Numbered from the stretch's first letter, positions 26,186-35,928 are shown. The stretch is DNA of 64,000 nucleotides from Serratia entomophila (GCF_021462285.1 NZ_CP082787.1:1860001-1924000); one strand, 5' to 3'. Numbers and translations are program-made. Notes: generated by a model from the sequence alone, not told the origin.

Positions 26186-27751
26186 TCACTCTTCTTCATC
26201 TCCGACGAAATTCGCCTGAGGTAAACAGGTATAGGCGCCCCAGTAGTAAATCACCAGTGCGATTACCGCTACCGTGATGGTGTCCCAGGGGTGGCCGATG
26301 GCGCCGATGCCGCCGAAGCTGCTGAGGTAAGAGACGGCGATCAGCAAGGCATAGAAGGCGATCAGCCATAGCGATGACCAAATCTGTTGCTTCAGGCTGA
26401 CGGCATGCGTCGGCACCTGGTTTTTAAACAGGATATAGACCACGAACATCAGAATTTGCAGCCCAAGCAGCCAGGATACGGTGCTCCAACCCGACCAGAA
26501 GACGATCAGCGCCGAGATGATAAACGACAGCGGGCCGAGCACGCAGAACCCGCGCACCCGGAATGGGCGAGGCAGGTCAGGGGCGTTGCGCCGCAGGCCG
26601 GCGGCGGTCACCGGCGCAATGGCGTAGCTCAGCACCAGCGCGGCAGACACAACGCCGATCAATTTCTCCCAGGAAGGGAAAGGCAGCGTCCAGAATACCG
26701 ACAGGGCGAAGGTCAGCCACAGCGCCGGGCGCGGGATGCCGGACTCGCCGTCTACGCGGGTGAAAATTTTAAAGAAGGTGCCGGCGCGCGCCCAGCCGTA
26801 GATCACGCGCGGCGTAGCGTTCATATAGATATTGCCGGTGCCGCTTGGCGAAACGATAGCGTCGCTGACGACCAGAAATGCCAGCCAGCCCATGCCCAGC
26901 GTGATGGCGATATCGCGGAACGGCAGCGAAAACTGCTGGCCGATGCCGGCCCAACCGCCGCTCAACAGGCTGCTGGGGATGCTGCCGAGGAAGGCGATTT
27001 GCAGCAGCACATAGATGATGGTGGACAGCACCACCGATAGGATCAGTGCGATGGGAATAGTGCGCTGTGGTTTTTGCACCTCGCTGGCGACCGAGATGAT
27101 CGGTGTCAGGCCCAGGTAGGCGAAGATGATGCCGCCGGCGGAAATGGCGGCTTCAACGCCGGCGGAACCAAAGGGCGCGAAGCCCTGGCTGTGCAGATTC
27201 TCCGGCTGGAAGAAGCTGAACAGCACTACGATCACCAGCAGCGGCACCAGGAACTTCAGCACGCTGATCAGGTTGTTGGATTTGGCGAAGGTTTTCACGC
27301 TGTAGTAATTGAGCGCGAAGAAAAAGCACAATAGCGCCAGCTGCACCAGCCAGCCAAGCAGCGTCGGGTCGCCGGAGCCGGGCTGGCTGAGGAAAGGGAA
27401 CCAGGCGGCGGCGTATTGACGCGCCGCCACCACCTCGATGGCGATCAGACTGGAGAAGGCGATAAGCGTGATAAAACCCAGCAGGTAGCCCATCAATTCA
27501 CCGTGTGAAAACACCGGGTAGCGAATGATGCCGCCGGCGCGCGGCAGCGCCGCGCCCAGCTCGCAGTAAACGATGCCGAGCAGCAGCACCGCCAGGCCGC
27601 CGATCAGCCAGGAGTAAATGCCGGCGGGGCCGGCGATGGAAGAAACGTGGCTGGCGGCGAACAGCCAGCCGGAACCGAAAATTGCGCCCAGGCCGATAAA
27701 CGTTAGATCGGTGAGCGTGAGCTGCTTCTTGAATTTGCCTTGGGTTGTCAT
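26186..27751 (-). CDS. APC-family amino acid permease (likely hydroxyproline uptake)
   Basis: A 521-residue amino acid-polyamine-organocation permease with about 12 hydrophobic spans. The first span IGLGAIFGSGWLFAASH has the APC substrate-backbone loop, and IIFAYLGLTPIISVASEVQKP is the conserved helix 6 region. It lies between the aldehyde dehydrogenase gene and the Ldh-family gene on one strand, so import of 4-hydroxyproline or a relative is the reasonable inference. Complete in length; acidic C terminus (GDEEE). Confidence 0.83.
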   Translation of the reverse strand: MTTQGKFKKQLTLTDLTFIGLGAIFGSGWLFAASHVSSIAGPAGIYSWLIGGLAVLLLGIVYCELGAALPRAGGIIRYPVFSHGELMGYLLGFITLIAFSSLIAIEVVAARQYAAAWFPFLSQPGSGDPTLLGWLVQLALLCFFFALNYYSVKTFAKSNNLISVLKFLVPLLVIVVLFSFFQPENLHSQGFAPFGSAGVEAAISAGGIIFAYLGLTPIISVASEVQKPQRTIPIALILSVVLSTIIYVLLQIAFLGSIPSSLLSGGWAGIGQQFSLPFRDIAITLGMGWLAFLVVSDAIVSPSGTGNIYMNATPRVIYGWARAGTFFKIFTRVDGESGIPRPALWLTFALSVFWTLPFPSWEKLIGVVSAALVLSYAIAPVTAAGLRRNAPDLPRPFRVRGFCVLGPLSFIISALIVFWSGWSTVSWLLGLQILMFVVYILFKNQVPTHAVSLKQQIWSSLWLIAFYALLIAVSYLSSFGGIGAIGHPWDTITVAVIALVIYYWGAYTCLPQANFVGDEEE

Positions 27752-27795
27752 GGTATTGCCCTTTTGTTATTGGATGGCATACAGATGCGGCCGGG

Positions 27796-29412
27796 CTAGT
27801 TTTTGGCAGATGGTTCCATGGGCTCTCTGGTGTAGACGCCGTTAACCAACCGCAGCAGGTTGAGCGGGTTGGCGTCTTGCAACGGAGGGGGCAGCAGCGC
27901 CGCGGGGTAATTTTGCAGGCAGACCGGGCGCAGGAAACGCTCGATGGCCAACGTGCCCACCGAGGTGCCGCGCGCATCGCTGGTGGCCGGGTAGGGCCCG
28001 CCGTGCACCATGGCGTCGCACACTTCCACGCCGGTCGGGTAGCCATTGCACAGCACCCGGCCAGCCTTGCGGGCGAGTAACTGGGCCAGGCCGGCGGCGT
28101 CGGCAAGCTCGTCGTCATCCGCCAGCAACGTGGCGGTCAGTTGCCCCTGTAAAGCCTCCAGCGCCGCCTGCAGCTGCTCGGTGGTATCGGCCTCCACCAA
28201 AATCGCGACGGGGCCAAATACCTCTTGCTGCAACAGCGGGTCGCCCTGCAGCAGCAGCGCGACATCGGCCTGGTACAGCTGCGCGGCGGCAAGATAGGGC
28301 GCTCTTTGGCGCTGGCCGGCCAGGTGACGGATGCCCTGATGTGCGTCCAGCGCCTGCAACCCCAGGTGATAGTGTTCCAGCGTGCCGGGATTCAGCATCG
28401 GCTGCGGGGCAGTGGCGTTGACCCTGGCGGCGAGTTCGTCGATCAACCGGCTTAACGCCGGGCCGCGTCGGCCGATAATCAGCCCCGGTTTGGTGCAAAA
28501 CTGGCCGCAGCCCAGGGTGAAGGACGCCACCAGCTCCTGGGCGATTTGCTGCCCACGCCGCGCCAGCGCCTGCGGCAGGATCACCACCGGGTTGATGCTC
28601 GACATCTCGGCGAACACCGGGATCGGTTGAGGGCGACGCATCGCCAGATCGAACAGGGTTCTGCCGCCCTTCAAGGATCCGGTAAAGCCCACGGCCTGAA
28701 TAGCCGGATGCTGCACCAATTCGGCCCCCACGCGGTCGCCGAAAATCATGTTGAACACCCCAGGCGGAATGTTTTGCCGCTCTCTGGCCCGTTCTATGGC
28801 CTGCGCCGTCAGCTCTGCGGTGATCATGTGGCCGGTGTGCGCCTTGAACACCACCGGGCAGCCGGCGGCCAGCGCGGCGGCGGTGTCACCGCCCGCGGTG
28901 GAGAACGCCAACGGGAAATTGCTGGCGCCAAACACCGCCACCGGGCCAAGCGCGGTGCGGTATTGCCGCAGGTCCGGGCGCGGCAAGGGCGTGCGTTCCG
29001 GCAGCGCGGAGTCGATGCGTGCGGCGTGCACGTCGCCGCGGCGCAGCAGTTTGGCGAACAGCCGCATCTGGCCGCTGGTTCTGGCGCGTTCGCTGCTCAG
29101 GCGAGCCAGCGGTAATGCGGTTTCCTGCGTAGCTAAGGCGAAAAAGTCTTCCCCCAGCGCATCGAGCTGTTCGGCGATGGCGTCAAGAAAATCGGCGCGG
29201 CGGTCGGTGCTGAGTTGTGAATAGGCGGCAAAGGCGCGCGCGGCGCACTCTGCGGCGGCGGCGGTTTCGGCCGGTGTGGCCGAATGAAAGCGGTAGCCGG
29301 TGGGCTGGCCGTTGTCGGCGCGCAGGCTGACCAGCTCGGCTTCGCCGCTGGCGCAGCGACGGCCGCCGATAAACTGTTGGCCGCGAATGGCGGCGCAGTG
29401 GTCGTTGGGCAT
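27796..29412 (-). CDS. Alpha-ketoglutaric semialdehyde dehydrogenase
   Basis: A 538-residue NAD(P)-dependent aldehyde dehydrogenase that oxidises 2,5-dioxopentanoate to 2-oxoglutarate, the last step of hydroxyproline breakdown. The catalytic cysteine is in LGCGQFCTKPGLI; FGASNFPLAFSTAGGDTAAALAAG marks the nucleotide-binding start (split over about residues 158-181) and FTGSLKGGR and FAEMSSINPVV follow. Length and motifs match the hydroxyproline-inducible type III enzymes. It lies 44 bases upstream of the permease gene. Confidence 0.9.
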   Translation of the reverse strand: MPNDHCAAIRGQQFIGGRRCASGEAELVSLRADNGQPTGYRFHSATPAETAAAAECAARAFAAYSQLSTDRRADFLDAIAEQLDALGEDFFALATQETALPLARLSSERARTSGQMRLFAKLLRRGDVHAARIDSALPERTPLPRPDLRQYRTALGPVAVFGASNFPLAFSTAGGDTAAALAAGCPVVFKAHTGHMITAELTAQAIERARERQNIPPGVFNMIFGDRVGAELVQHPAIQAVGFTGSLKGGRTLFDLAMRRPQPIPVFAEMSSINPVVILPQALARRGQQIAQELVASFTLGCGQFCTKPGLIIGRRGPALSRLIDELAARVNATAPQPMLNPGTLEHYHLGLQALDAHQGIRHLAGQRQRAPYLAAAQLYQADVALLLQGDPLLQQEVFGPVAILVEADTTEQLQAALEALQGQLTATLLADDDELADAAGLAQLLARKAGRVLCNGYPTGVEVCDAMVHGGPYPATSDARGTSVGTLAIERFLRPVCLQNYPAALLPPPLQDANPLNLLRLVNGVYTREPMEPSAKN

Positions 29413-29467
29413 AGGAACCCCCGATAGTCAAAAGACGGCGCCCGGCCAGGCCGGGCGAGGAATGGGA

Positions 29468-30388
29468 TTACAGGCCGACGTTCGGCAGCGTTGGGCGGTT
29501 GGCCAGCGCTTTTTCGACCACGGCGGTCACCTCCGCCAGCGTCTCGCCCTGCAGCGCCAGGCGTGGCGGGCGGGTGACGGCGCTGCCGCGGCCTACCAGC
29601 TGTTCGCACAGCTTGATGCACTGGACCAGATCCGGACGCGCATCCAGGTGCAGCAGCGGCATAAACCAGCGGTACAACGCCAGCGCCTCTTCGAAGCGCT
29701 TTTCTTGCGCCAGGCGGAACAGGGTTTCTCCCTCGCGCGGGAAGGCGTTGGACATGCCGGAAATCCAGCCCTGCGCGCCGACGGCGACGCTTTCCAGCAC
29801 CACGTCGTCCAGCCCGGCGAACAGCACGAAGCGATCGCCGACTTCGTTGCGCAGATCGATAAAGCGACGGGTGTCGCCCGAGGAGTCCTTAAAACAGACG
29901 ATGTTGTCGCAGTCGACCAGCGAGGTCAGGATGTCGGGCGTGACGTCATTTTTGTAGATCGGCGGATTGTTGTAGACCATGATCGGCAGGTCGGTGGCGC
30001 CGGCGACGCTGCGAAAGTGCGCGGCGGTTTCATGGGGTTTGGCGGAATACACCAGCGCCGGCATCACCATAATGCCGTCGACGCCGACCTTCTGCGCTTC
30101 GCGCGCCATATTCTGCGCAAAGGCGGTGGTGAATTCGGCTATGCCGGCGATGACCGGCACTTTACCTTCTGCGGCGTCTTTGGCCACTTCGATCACCGCC
30201 AGCTTTTCCTGCACCGTCATTGACGTGTTTTCACCGACGGTGCCGCAAACCACCAGGCCCGACACGCCGTCGTGGACCAGGTTTCTGATCACCCTGTGGG
30301 TGGCGTCGAGATCCAGCGAAAAATCGCTGCGGAACTGGGTGCTGACCGCCGGAAATACGCCGCTCCAGCTGATGGCTTGTTGGCTCAT
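29468..30388 (-). CDS. DapA-family deaminase (1-pyrroline-4-hydroxy-2-carboxylate deaminase)
   Basis: A 306-residue DHDPS/NAL-superfamily lyase. The Schiff-base lysine is in VCFKDSSGDTRRF and the partner tyrosine in IMVYNNPPIY; the N terminus SGVFPAVSTQFRSDFSLD is typical. In hydroxyproline pathways this family converts 1-pyrroline-4-hydroxy-2-carboxylate to ketoglutaric semialdehyde and ammonia. The start at 30388 (MSQQA) is preferred to one seven codons earlier. It is the first gene of the leftward operon, 55 bases before the semialdehyde dehydrogenase gene. Confidence 0.9.
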   Translation of the reverse strand: MSQQAISWSGVFPAVSTQFRSDFSLDLDATHRVIRNLVHDGVSGLVVCGTVGENTSMTVQEKLAVIEVAKDAAEGKVPVIAGIAEFTTAFAQNMAREAQKVGVDGIMVMPALVYSAKPHETAAHFRSVAGATDLPIMVYNNPPIYKNDVTPDILTSLVDCDNIVCFKDSSGDTRRFIDLRNEVGDRFVLFAGLDDVVLESVAVGAQGWISGMSNAFPREGETLFRLAQEKRFEEALALYRWFMPLLHLDARPDLVQCIKLCEQLVGRGSAVTRPPRLALQGETLAEVTAVVEKALANRPTLPNVGL

Positions 30389-30597
30389 AAATGTTTTCCT
30401 GTCGTCCAATATTGTTAATGAATGGTGAACTATTGGTGAATTTCACTAACAGATTGACCGGTATTGCTCGCTGGGGCTTGACGGTTTTCGCCGATTGCCA
30501 TGACGAAATTGGCACAGTGGCGGCAGAATGCAAACGTGAAAAAAATCGGCGCGGCGCGCGCCGGTGATGAAGGTTTTTTCCAAAATAAATCAGTTGA

Positions 30598-31443
30598 TTA
30601 AACTGAAAGCGTCAGGCGGAAGTCGCGCGGCGTGGAGCCGGTCATCGCCTTGAATTGGCGGCTGAAGGCGCTGTGATCGGTATAGCCGCACAGCAGGGCG
30701 ATGTCGGTGATCGGCAGATCGCCTGCCAGCAGTTCGGTGGCCTTTTCCAGCCGCACCTTATGGATCATTTGGCGCGGCGTGAGGTGGAATATGCGCTTAC
30801 AGTAACGCTCGATCTGCGCCACCGACAGCCCGGTGAGCGCGGTCAGCTCCTCAAGGGCGATGGGCCGGGCGTAATGGCGGCGGATATGAATGTCGATCGC
30901 CGCCAACCGCTGATAGGCGGGATGGTTGGCTTTGGCCTCCTGCAGATCGTGCGAAATGCCCGCCATGCCGATGATCTTGCCCTGTGCGTCGCACAGCGCC
31001 AGCTTTTGCGTCAGGCACCAGCCGGTCTCCCGGCCGTTGTACAGGTGCATTTCCAGCTGGTCCTGGATCACCACGCCGTGGCGCAGTACGCGCAAATCTT
31101 GCTCGGTATAGCCGGAGCCGAGCTGCGCCGGGAACACGTCGGCGGAGGTTTTGCCCAGCAGCGGCGCGACAGTTTTAAACCCGCAGCGTCTGGCCAGCGT
31201 CAGGTTGGCCAGCAGGTAACGAGCCTGCACATCCTTGATGAAAAACACCACGTTGGGGATGGCGTTGAGCAACGGTGCGATCAGCGCCAGCGCGTTCAGC
31301 AGATCGTTCAGGCTGCCTGGGCGCTGCTGCGCCAGCCCGTCGCACAGCCGCGAGAGGTGCTCAACGGCGAAAATGTCATCTTCCGGCAGCCCGATAACCG
31401 GCGGAGGGGAAGAAGAAACCTGATGGTCTGGGGTTAATCGCAT
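30598..31443 (-). CDS. AraC-family regulator with PAS sensor domain
   Basis: A 281-residue regulator. A PAS-like domain spans about residues 50-165 (LNAIPNVVFFIKDVQARYLLAN, then GKTSADVFPAQLG and GKIIGMAGISHDLQEAK). The C-terminal AraC double HTH spans about 180-280 (IRRHYARPIALEELTALTGLS, CGYTDHSAFSRQFKAMTGSTPRDFR). It sits between the two arms of the hydroxyproline locus and probably activates both. The PAS domain suggests sensing of a pathway compound or redox state. Confidence 0.88.
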   Translation of the reverse strand: MRLTPDHQVSSSPPPVIGLPEDDIFAVEHLSRLCDGLAQQRPGSLNDLLNALALIAPLLNAIPNVVFFIKDVQARYLLANLTLARRCGFKTVAPLLGKTSADVFPAQLGSGYTEQDLRVLRHGVVIQDQLEMHLYNGRETGWCLTQKLALCDAQGKIIGMAGISHDLQEAKANHPAYQRLAAIDIHIRRHYARPIALEELTALTGLSVAQIERYCKRIFHLTPRQMIHKVRLEKATELLAGDLPITDIALLCGYTDHSAFSRQFKAMTGSTPRDFRLTLSV

Positions 31444-31832
31444 AGCAATACCTTTTCGGCCGTTTGCCGCAGAGTCTGAAGTTCAGGTTGGCGCTTCCGC
31501 ATCAATATTAACTTTTATGTAACTTATCAAGCGCTATTTCCCGGCGGCTGCCAAATATGCGGATTGCCGCATACTTTTGCCGAACAACGCAGGCGGCTTT
31601 TCCGCGAACTGCGGCGCTTTACGCAAGATTTCGGTCTGTCACATAAATAACTAAATGATAAATAAGGTTATTTTTATGACGTCTTTTGAAAAGAGGGAGG
31701 CGTTCGATTTTGCTGGGTTAATGACACTATGCTGATTTCTCCATCCGCTTCGCCGAAAAACATCAAGCCGCGGCGGGCGTATTCGGTCAGGCTAGCGCCA
31801 TTGGTAACATTCCGTTAACCCAGGAGACGCCG
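31444..31832. promoter_or_regulatory. Divergent control region of the hydroxyproline locus
   Basis: Holds the promoters for the AraC-family gene (leftward) and the epimerase operon (rightward). Apart from the inverted repeat at 31556-31573 and an AT-rich stretch near 31640-31680, I could not identify defined sites. CAGGAGACG lies just before the epimerase ATG. Confidence 0.5.
31556..31573. promoter_or_regulatory. Inverted repeat, possible regulator operator
   Basis: TATGCGG and CCGCATA flank a 4-base spacer in the gap between the AraC-family gene and the epimerase operon, about 110 bases upstream of the regulator start. Role as an operator is inferred from position only. Confidence 0.4.
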
Positions 31833-32780
31833 ATGGCACTTTCTTCGCACATTACCGCTTTGCGGGCGATCGATTCCCATACTGGCGGGGAGCCGACCCG
31901 CCTGATCATTGACGGATTTCCCGATCTGGGCGACGGCAGCATGGCGGAGCGAAAGGCGCGGTTTGCGCTGCATTATGACGACTGGCGCGGCGCGCTAATC
32001 CTTGAACCGCGCGGCAACGATGTGCTGGTCGGCGCGCTGCTGTGCCAGCCGAGCTCGCCGTTGGCTACCGCCGGGGTGATCTTTTTCAATAACGCCGGCT
32101 ATTTGGGCATGTGCGGCCACGGCACTATCGGATTGGTGGCCTCGCTGGCCTACCTGGGCCGTATCGAGGCCGGGCGCCATGTGATCGAAACGCCGGTCGG
32201 TACGGTCAACGCCACGCTGCACGATGACGGCAGCGTCACGGTGGAGAACGTCGCGGCCTATCGTTACCGCCGGCAGGTGCAGGTTGAGGTCAGCGGCTAT
32301 GGCCCGGTGGTGGGCGATATCGCCTGGGGCGGCAACTGGTTCTTCCTGATCGGTGAAACGCCTCTGGCGATCGACACCGACAACCTGGACGCCCTGACCG
32401 CCTTTAGCTGGGCGGTGCGGCAGGCGCTTGAACTGGCGGGCATTTGCGGAGCAGACGGCGGGGTGATCGATCATATCGAGCTTTTCGCCGACGACGAGCG
32501 TGCCGACAGCCGCAATTTCGTGCTGTGCCCCGGCAAAGCCTACGACAGATCGCCGTGCGGCACCGGCACCAGCGCCAAGCTGGCCTGCCTGGCGGCGGAC
32601 GGCAAGCTGCAGCCGGATGAAATTTGGCGGCAGGCCAGCGTGATTGGCAGCGAATTCAGCGCTTACTATCGCCGCAGCGGCGATCGGGTAACGCCTTTTA
32701 TTCGTGGCCAGGCTTATGTATGCGCCGACAGCCGGCTGTTGCTGGATGAACGCGATCCTTTCGTTTGGGGGATTCGCTGA
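31833..32780 (+). CDS. 4-hydroxyproline 2-epimerase
   Basis: A 315-residue proline-racemase-family enzyme converting trans-4-hydroxy-L-proline to cis-4-hydroxy-D-proline. Both catalytic cysteines are present: C94 in GMCGHGTIG and C242 in [11 protein letters not shown]. That identifies an epimerase or racemase and rules out the Cys/Thr trans-3-hydroxyproline dehydratases. First gene of the rightward operon; its stop overlaps the next start by one base. Confidence 0.93.
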   Translation: MALSSHITALRAIDSHTGGEPTRLIIDGFPDLGDGSMAERKARFALHYDDWRGALILEPRGNDVLVGALLCQPSSPLATAGVIFFNNAGYLGMCGHGTIGLVASLAYLGRIEAGRHVIETPVGTVNATLHDDGSVTVENVAAYRYRRQVQVEVSGYGPVVGDIAWGGNWFFLIGETPLAIDTDNLDALTAFSWAVRQALELAGICGADGGVIDHIELFADDERADSRNFVLCPGKAYDRSPCGTGTSAKLACLAADGKLQPDEIWRQASVIGSEFSAYYRRSGDRVTPFIRGQAYVCADSRLLLDERDPFVWGIR

Positions 32781-33907
32781 TGTCCGGCGGCCAGGTGGCG
32801 GACGTGATTGTGGTGGGGGCCGGTATTATCGGCGCCGCCTGCGCCTGGCGACTGGCGCACGAAGGCTACCGCGTGCGGGTGGTGGATAACCGGCGCCCGG
32901 GGGCGACCGCCGCAGGCATGGGGCACCTGGTGTGCATGGATGACAACCCCGCCGAACTGGCGCTGAGCGCCTACTCGCTGCAGCTGTGGCGCGGCGTGAC
33001 TGAACGCATGCCGGCGCACTGCGCCTGGCGCGGCTGCGGCACGCTGTGGTTGGCGGAAAAGCCGGAAGAAATGGCCGTTGCCGCGCTGAAACGAGCGCGG
33101 CTGGCGGAGTATGGCGTGGTGGCGGAGGCATTAAGCTCCGCCCAGATCGCCGAGCGTGAACCCATGTTGCGAACCGGTCTGGCGGGCGGTCTGCAGGTGC
33201 CCGGCGACGGCATTCTGTACGCGCCCAACGTGGCGCGGTGGCTGCTGGCGGATGCCGGTGATGCGGTCAGCGTCAGCATTGGCGAAGCCTCGGCGCTGGA
33301 AGAGGGGGCGGTGCTGTTGCGCGAAGGGGAGCGGCTGGCGGCGCCGCGGGTGGTGCTGGCCTGTGGCCTGCAGGCGGACCGCCTGCTGGCGCGGCCGCTG
33401 CTGAAGGCCAAAAAAGGGCATTTGGCGATCACTGACCGTTATCCGCAGCGGGTCCGGCATCAGCTGGTGGAACTGGGCTACGGCGCCAGCGCACACGCCA
33501 GCGATGGCACCTCGGTCGCGTTCAATGTGCAGGCGCGGCCAACCGGGCAGCTGTTGATCGGTTCTTCCCGCCAGTTTGATTCTCCTGGCGGCGCGCTGGA
33601 TATGTCGGTGCTGGCGGCCATGCTCGCACGCGCGCAGCGCTTTCTTCCCGCCCTGGCGCAGATGAACATCATCCGCTGTTGGACCGGCCAGCGCGCCGCT
33701 TCTTCAGACGGGCTGCCGCTGTTGGGGCCGCATCCGCAGCATCCGTGGCTTTGGCTGGCGCTGGGCCATGAAGGGCTGGGAGTGACGACCGCGTTGGGCA
33801 GCGCCGCGTTAATTGCGGCGCAGATCGGCCGGCGGCGGCCGGAGATCGATGATACCCCCTATCTGGCGGCGCGGATGTTCGCCACAGAAGGCGGTCGTCA
33901 TGAATGA
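32780..33907 (+). CDS. D-hydroxyproline dehydrogenase, FAD (DAO-type) subunit
   Basis: A 375-residue FAD-dependent D-amino-acid oxidase-fold protein. The dinucleotide-binding motif VIVVGAGIIGAACAWRLAHEG lies near residue 10 and WTGQRAASSDGLPLLG near 305 closes the FAD site. ATG at 32780 overlaps the epimerase stop (TGATG); the frame opens five codons earlier. Together with the next two genes it forms a heterotrimeric dehydrogenase oxidising cis-4-hydroxy-D-proline to 1-pyrroline-4-hydroxy-2-carboxylate. Confidence 0.9.
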   Translation: MSGGQVADVIVVGAGIIGAACAWRLAHEGYRVRVVDNRRPGATAAGMGHLVCMDDNPAELALSAYSLQLWRGVTERMPAHCAWRGCGTLWLAEKPEEMAVAALKRARLAEYGVVAEALSSAQIAEREPMLRTGLAGGLQVPGDGILYAPNVARWLLADAGDAVSVSIGEASALEEGAVLLREGERLAAPRVVLACGLQADRLLARPLLKAKKGHLAITDRYPQRVRHQLVELGYGASAHASDGTSVAFNVQARPTGQLLIGSSRQFDSPGGALDMSVLAAMLARAQRFLPALAQMNIIRCWTGQRAASSDGLPLLGPHPQHPWLWLALGHEGLGVTTALGSAALIAAQIGRRRPEIDDTPYLAARMFATEGGRHE

Positions 33908-34160
33908 GAAACGGGTGATGTTGTCGCTGACTATCGATGGTGACGTTTGCAAGGTGCCGGCGGGCATCAGCGTGGCGGCGGCGCTTAGCCTCAGCGGAAA
34001 TGACTGCAGCCGGCTGTCGGTCAGCCACATGCCGCGCGCGCCTTATTGCGGCATGGGCATTTGCCAGGAGTGCCGGGTGAGCGTTGACGGTTTGCGGCGC
34101 CTGGCGTGCCAGACCCTGTGCCAGCCGGAGATGCGTATCGAGAGGATTGGCGATGAGTGA
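33900..34160 (+). CDS. D-hydroxyproline dehydrogenase, 2Fe-2S subunit
   Basis: An 86-residue ferredoxin-like protein with the cluster motif PYCGMGICQECRVSVDG and a fourth cysteine in RLACQTLC. Such small (2Fe-2S) proteins link the two flavin subunits of hydroxyproline and sarcosine-type dehydrogenases. The frame is open upstream, but ATG at 33900 overlaps the previous gene by 8 bases and removes a shadow-coded N terminus. Overlaps the next gene by 8 bases. Confidence 0.9.
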   Translation: MNEKRVMLSLTIDGDVCKVPAGISVAAALSLSGNDCSRLSVSHMPRAPYCGMGICQECRVSVDGLRRLACQTLCQPEMRIERIGDE

Positions 34161-35418
34161 TTTTCACTGCGAGGTGCTGATTGTCGGCGCGGGGCCTGCC
34201 GGGCTGGCGGCGGCGCGCGCGGCGGCGGAAAGCGGGCTGCGGATACGGGTGCTGGACGATAACCCGCGCCCCGGCGGGCAAATCTGGCGTGATGGGCCGC
34301 AGGTCAGGTTGCCTGCTCTGGCGCGCGAATATCGACAGCGCGTTGAAGCCCTGCCTAATGTGGCGCTGCAGAGCAGTTGCAAGGTGGTGGCGCTGCGAAA
34401 ACCTGGGCAACTGATTTATGAGGACGCGGCGGGCTGTGGCACCATCAGCTACCGCCAGTTGATTTTATGCTGCGGCGCGCGGGAGCTGCTGCTGCCTTTT
34501 CCGGGATGGACGCTGCCGGGCGTTACCGGCGCCGGCGGGCTGCAGGCGCAAATCAAGCACGGGCTGCAGGTGGCGGGGGAACGGGTGGCGATTGCCGGCA
34601 GCGGCCCTTTGCTGCTGGCGGTAGCGGATTGCGTGATCCGCGCCGGCGGGGAGGTGGTAATGGTGGCGGAACAGGCGCCATTGGGCCGTCTTGCGGGCTT
34701 TGCCGGCGGGCTGTGGCGGTGGCCGGCGAAGCTGCGGCAATCTTTCTCGCTGTTTAATCGCCGCTACCGTGCGAGCAGCCATGTACTGGAAGCGGTGGGC
34801 GCACAGCGGCTTGAAGCTGTGCGGGTCATTCAAAACGGCCGTATAAAGAACATCGCCTGCGAGCGGCTGGCCTGCGGTTTTGGGCTGGTGGCGAACATTG
34901 AATTGGCGATGCTGCTGGGATGCCGTATTGCCGGCGACGCTATCGCCGTGGATCGCCAGCAGAAAACCAGCCTGCCGCAGGTTTATGCCGCCGGAGAATG
35001 CACCGGCGTCGGCGGCAGCGAGCTGTCATTGGCCGAGGGCGCGATTGCCGGCTATGCCGCGACGGGAAACCGTGAACGGGTAGCGGCGCTGCTGGCGCAG
35101 CGCGATAAATGGCGGCTGTTCGCCGGTTCTGTGGCGCGCACCTTTGCGCTTGGCCCGCAGCTGGCGGCGCTCGCCACGCCGGAGACCCTGCTGTGCCGTT
35201 GCGAAGACGTGGCGATGGCGCAACTTACCGGGCAGCCAAATTGGAGCGCGGCAAAGTTGGCCAGCCGCTGCGGTATGGGAGCCTGCCAGGGAAAGATCTG
35301 CGCGACTGCGGCGCGGCAGCTGTTTGGCTGGCCGCTGCCTTCGCCGAGGGTGCCGCTAACGCCGGTGCGCACTGAAACGCTGGCCAGCCTGGGGAGGGCA
35401 GAGGCCGAGGGCGAATAG
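34153..35418 (+). CDS. D-hydroxyproline dehydrogenase, FAD/NAD(P) subunit
   Basis: A 421-residue pyridine-nucleotide-disulphide-type flavoprotein. The FAD motif VLIVGAGPAGLAAARAAAESG is near residue 8, the second nucleotide motif VAIAGSGPLLLAVADCVIRAG near 145, and the C terminus (LLCRCEDVAMAQL, CGMGACQGKICA) carries a cysteine-rich BFD-like (2Fe-2S) region. This matches the alpha subunit of heterotrimeric D-hydroxyproline dehydrogenases. Last gene of the four-gene operon, 8-base overlap with the ferredoxin gene. Confidence 0.9.
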   Translation: MSDFHCEVLIVGAGPAGLAAARAAAESGLRIRVLDDNPRPGGQIWRDGPQVRLPALAREYRQRVEALPNVALQSSCKVVALRKPGQLIYEDAAGCGTISYRQLILCCGARELLLPFPGWTLPGVTGAGGLQAQIKHGLQVAGERVAIAGSGPLLLAVADCVIRAGGEVVMVAEQAPLGRLAGFAGGLWRWPAKLRQSFSLFNRRYRASSHVLEAVGAQRLEAVRVIQNGRIKNIACERLACGFGLVANIELAMLLGCRIAGDAIAVDRQQKTSLPQVYAAGECTGVGGSELSLAEGAIAGYAATGNRERVAALLAQRDKWRLFAGSVARTFALGPQLAALATPETLLCRCEDVAMAQLTGQPNWSAAKLASRCGMGACQGKICATAARQLFGWPLPSPRVPLTPVRTETLASLGRAEAEGE

Positions 35419-35470
35419 CGTTTTCCGGCGGGCGGAGGGAACCCCGGTATGGCGCAGGGCGCCGGTTGCA

Positions 35471-35830
35471 TTACCACTGCGGCCAGTAATAGGTTTTTTC
35501 GTGCCAGCCTTTGCCGTACATGCAGGCTTCGATAGTCGCATCTCTGGCGGCGGCGTTGCGGTCGTTTTGCACCGTTTTAAACGATGGTCGTTTCTCATAA
35601 CGATAGCCTGAGGGGCAGTCGTGCTTATTCTTTTCGCAGCCGACGTATTCATTCTCGTAGGCGAACTCAACGTCTCTCACCATATCGGGTGGAAAACGAT
35701 CGTAGCCGCGGCTGCGGCACTCGGCATATTCCATGTCACGGGTGCTCTTCACTGCACCGGGCTTCTCCCATTGGGTGCACGCAGCCAGCATCAATAAGGG
35801 TAATACGATCAAATAGCGGTAAATCTTCAT
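35471..35830 (-). CDS. Putative lipoprotein of unknown function
   Basis: A 119-residue protein with a signal peptide and lipobox (LLMLAACTQWEKPG, lipid cysteine about residue 19). The mature part is cysteine-rich (ECRSRGYDRF, GCEKNKHDCPSGY, EACMYGKGW), suggesting disulphides, and ends TYYWPQW. I do not recognise the family. Transcribed leftward, with a Fur-box-like site about 100 bases upstream, so iron control is possible. Confidence 0.7.
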   Translation of the reverse strand: MKIYRYLIVLPLLMLAACTQWEKPGAVKSTRDMEYAECRSRGYDRFPPDMVRDVEFAYENEYVGCEKNKHDCPSGYRYEKRPSFKTVQNDRNAAARDATIEACMYGKGWHEKTYYWPQW

Positions 35831-35928
35831 GGTGTCCCTAACTCTTCCTAATCCATCACAAGCGATCTTTACTAGGGATATTCCTAGTTAGCGATCGAGG
35901 GGGAGTGTAATAAACTGGGCTCTTAATT

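Noticed and set aside
30489..30530. TGGCAC...-type sigma-54-like match near the deaminase gene
   Set aside because: Spacing and -12 part do not fit, and it would point toward the 3' end of the AraC-family gene.
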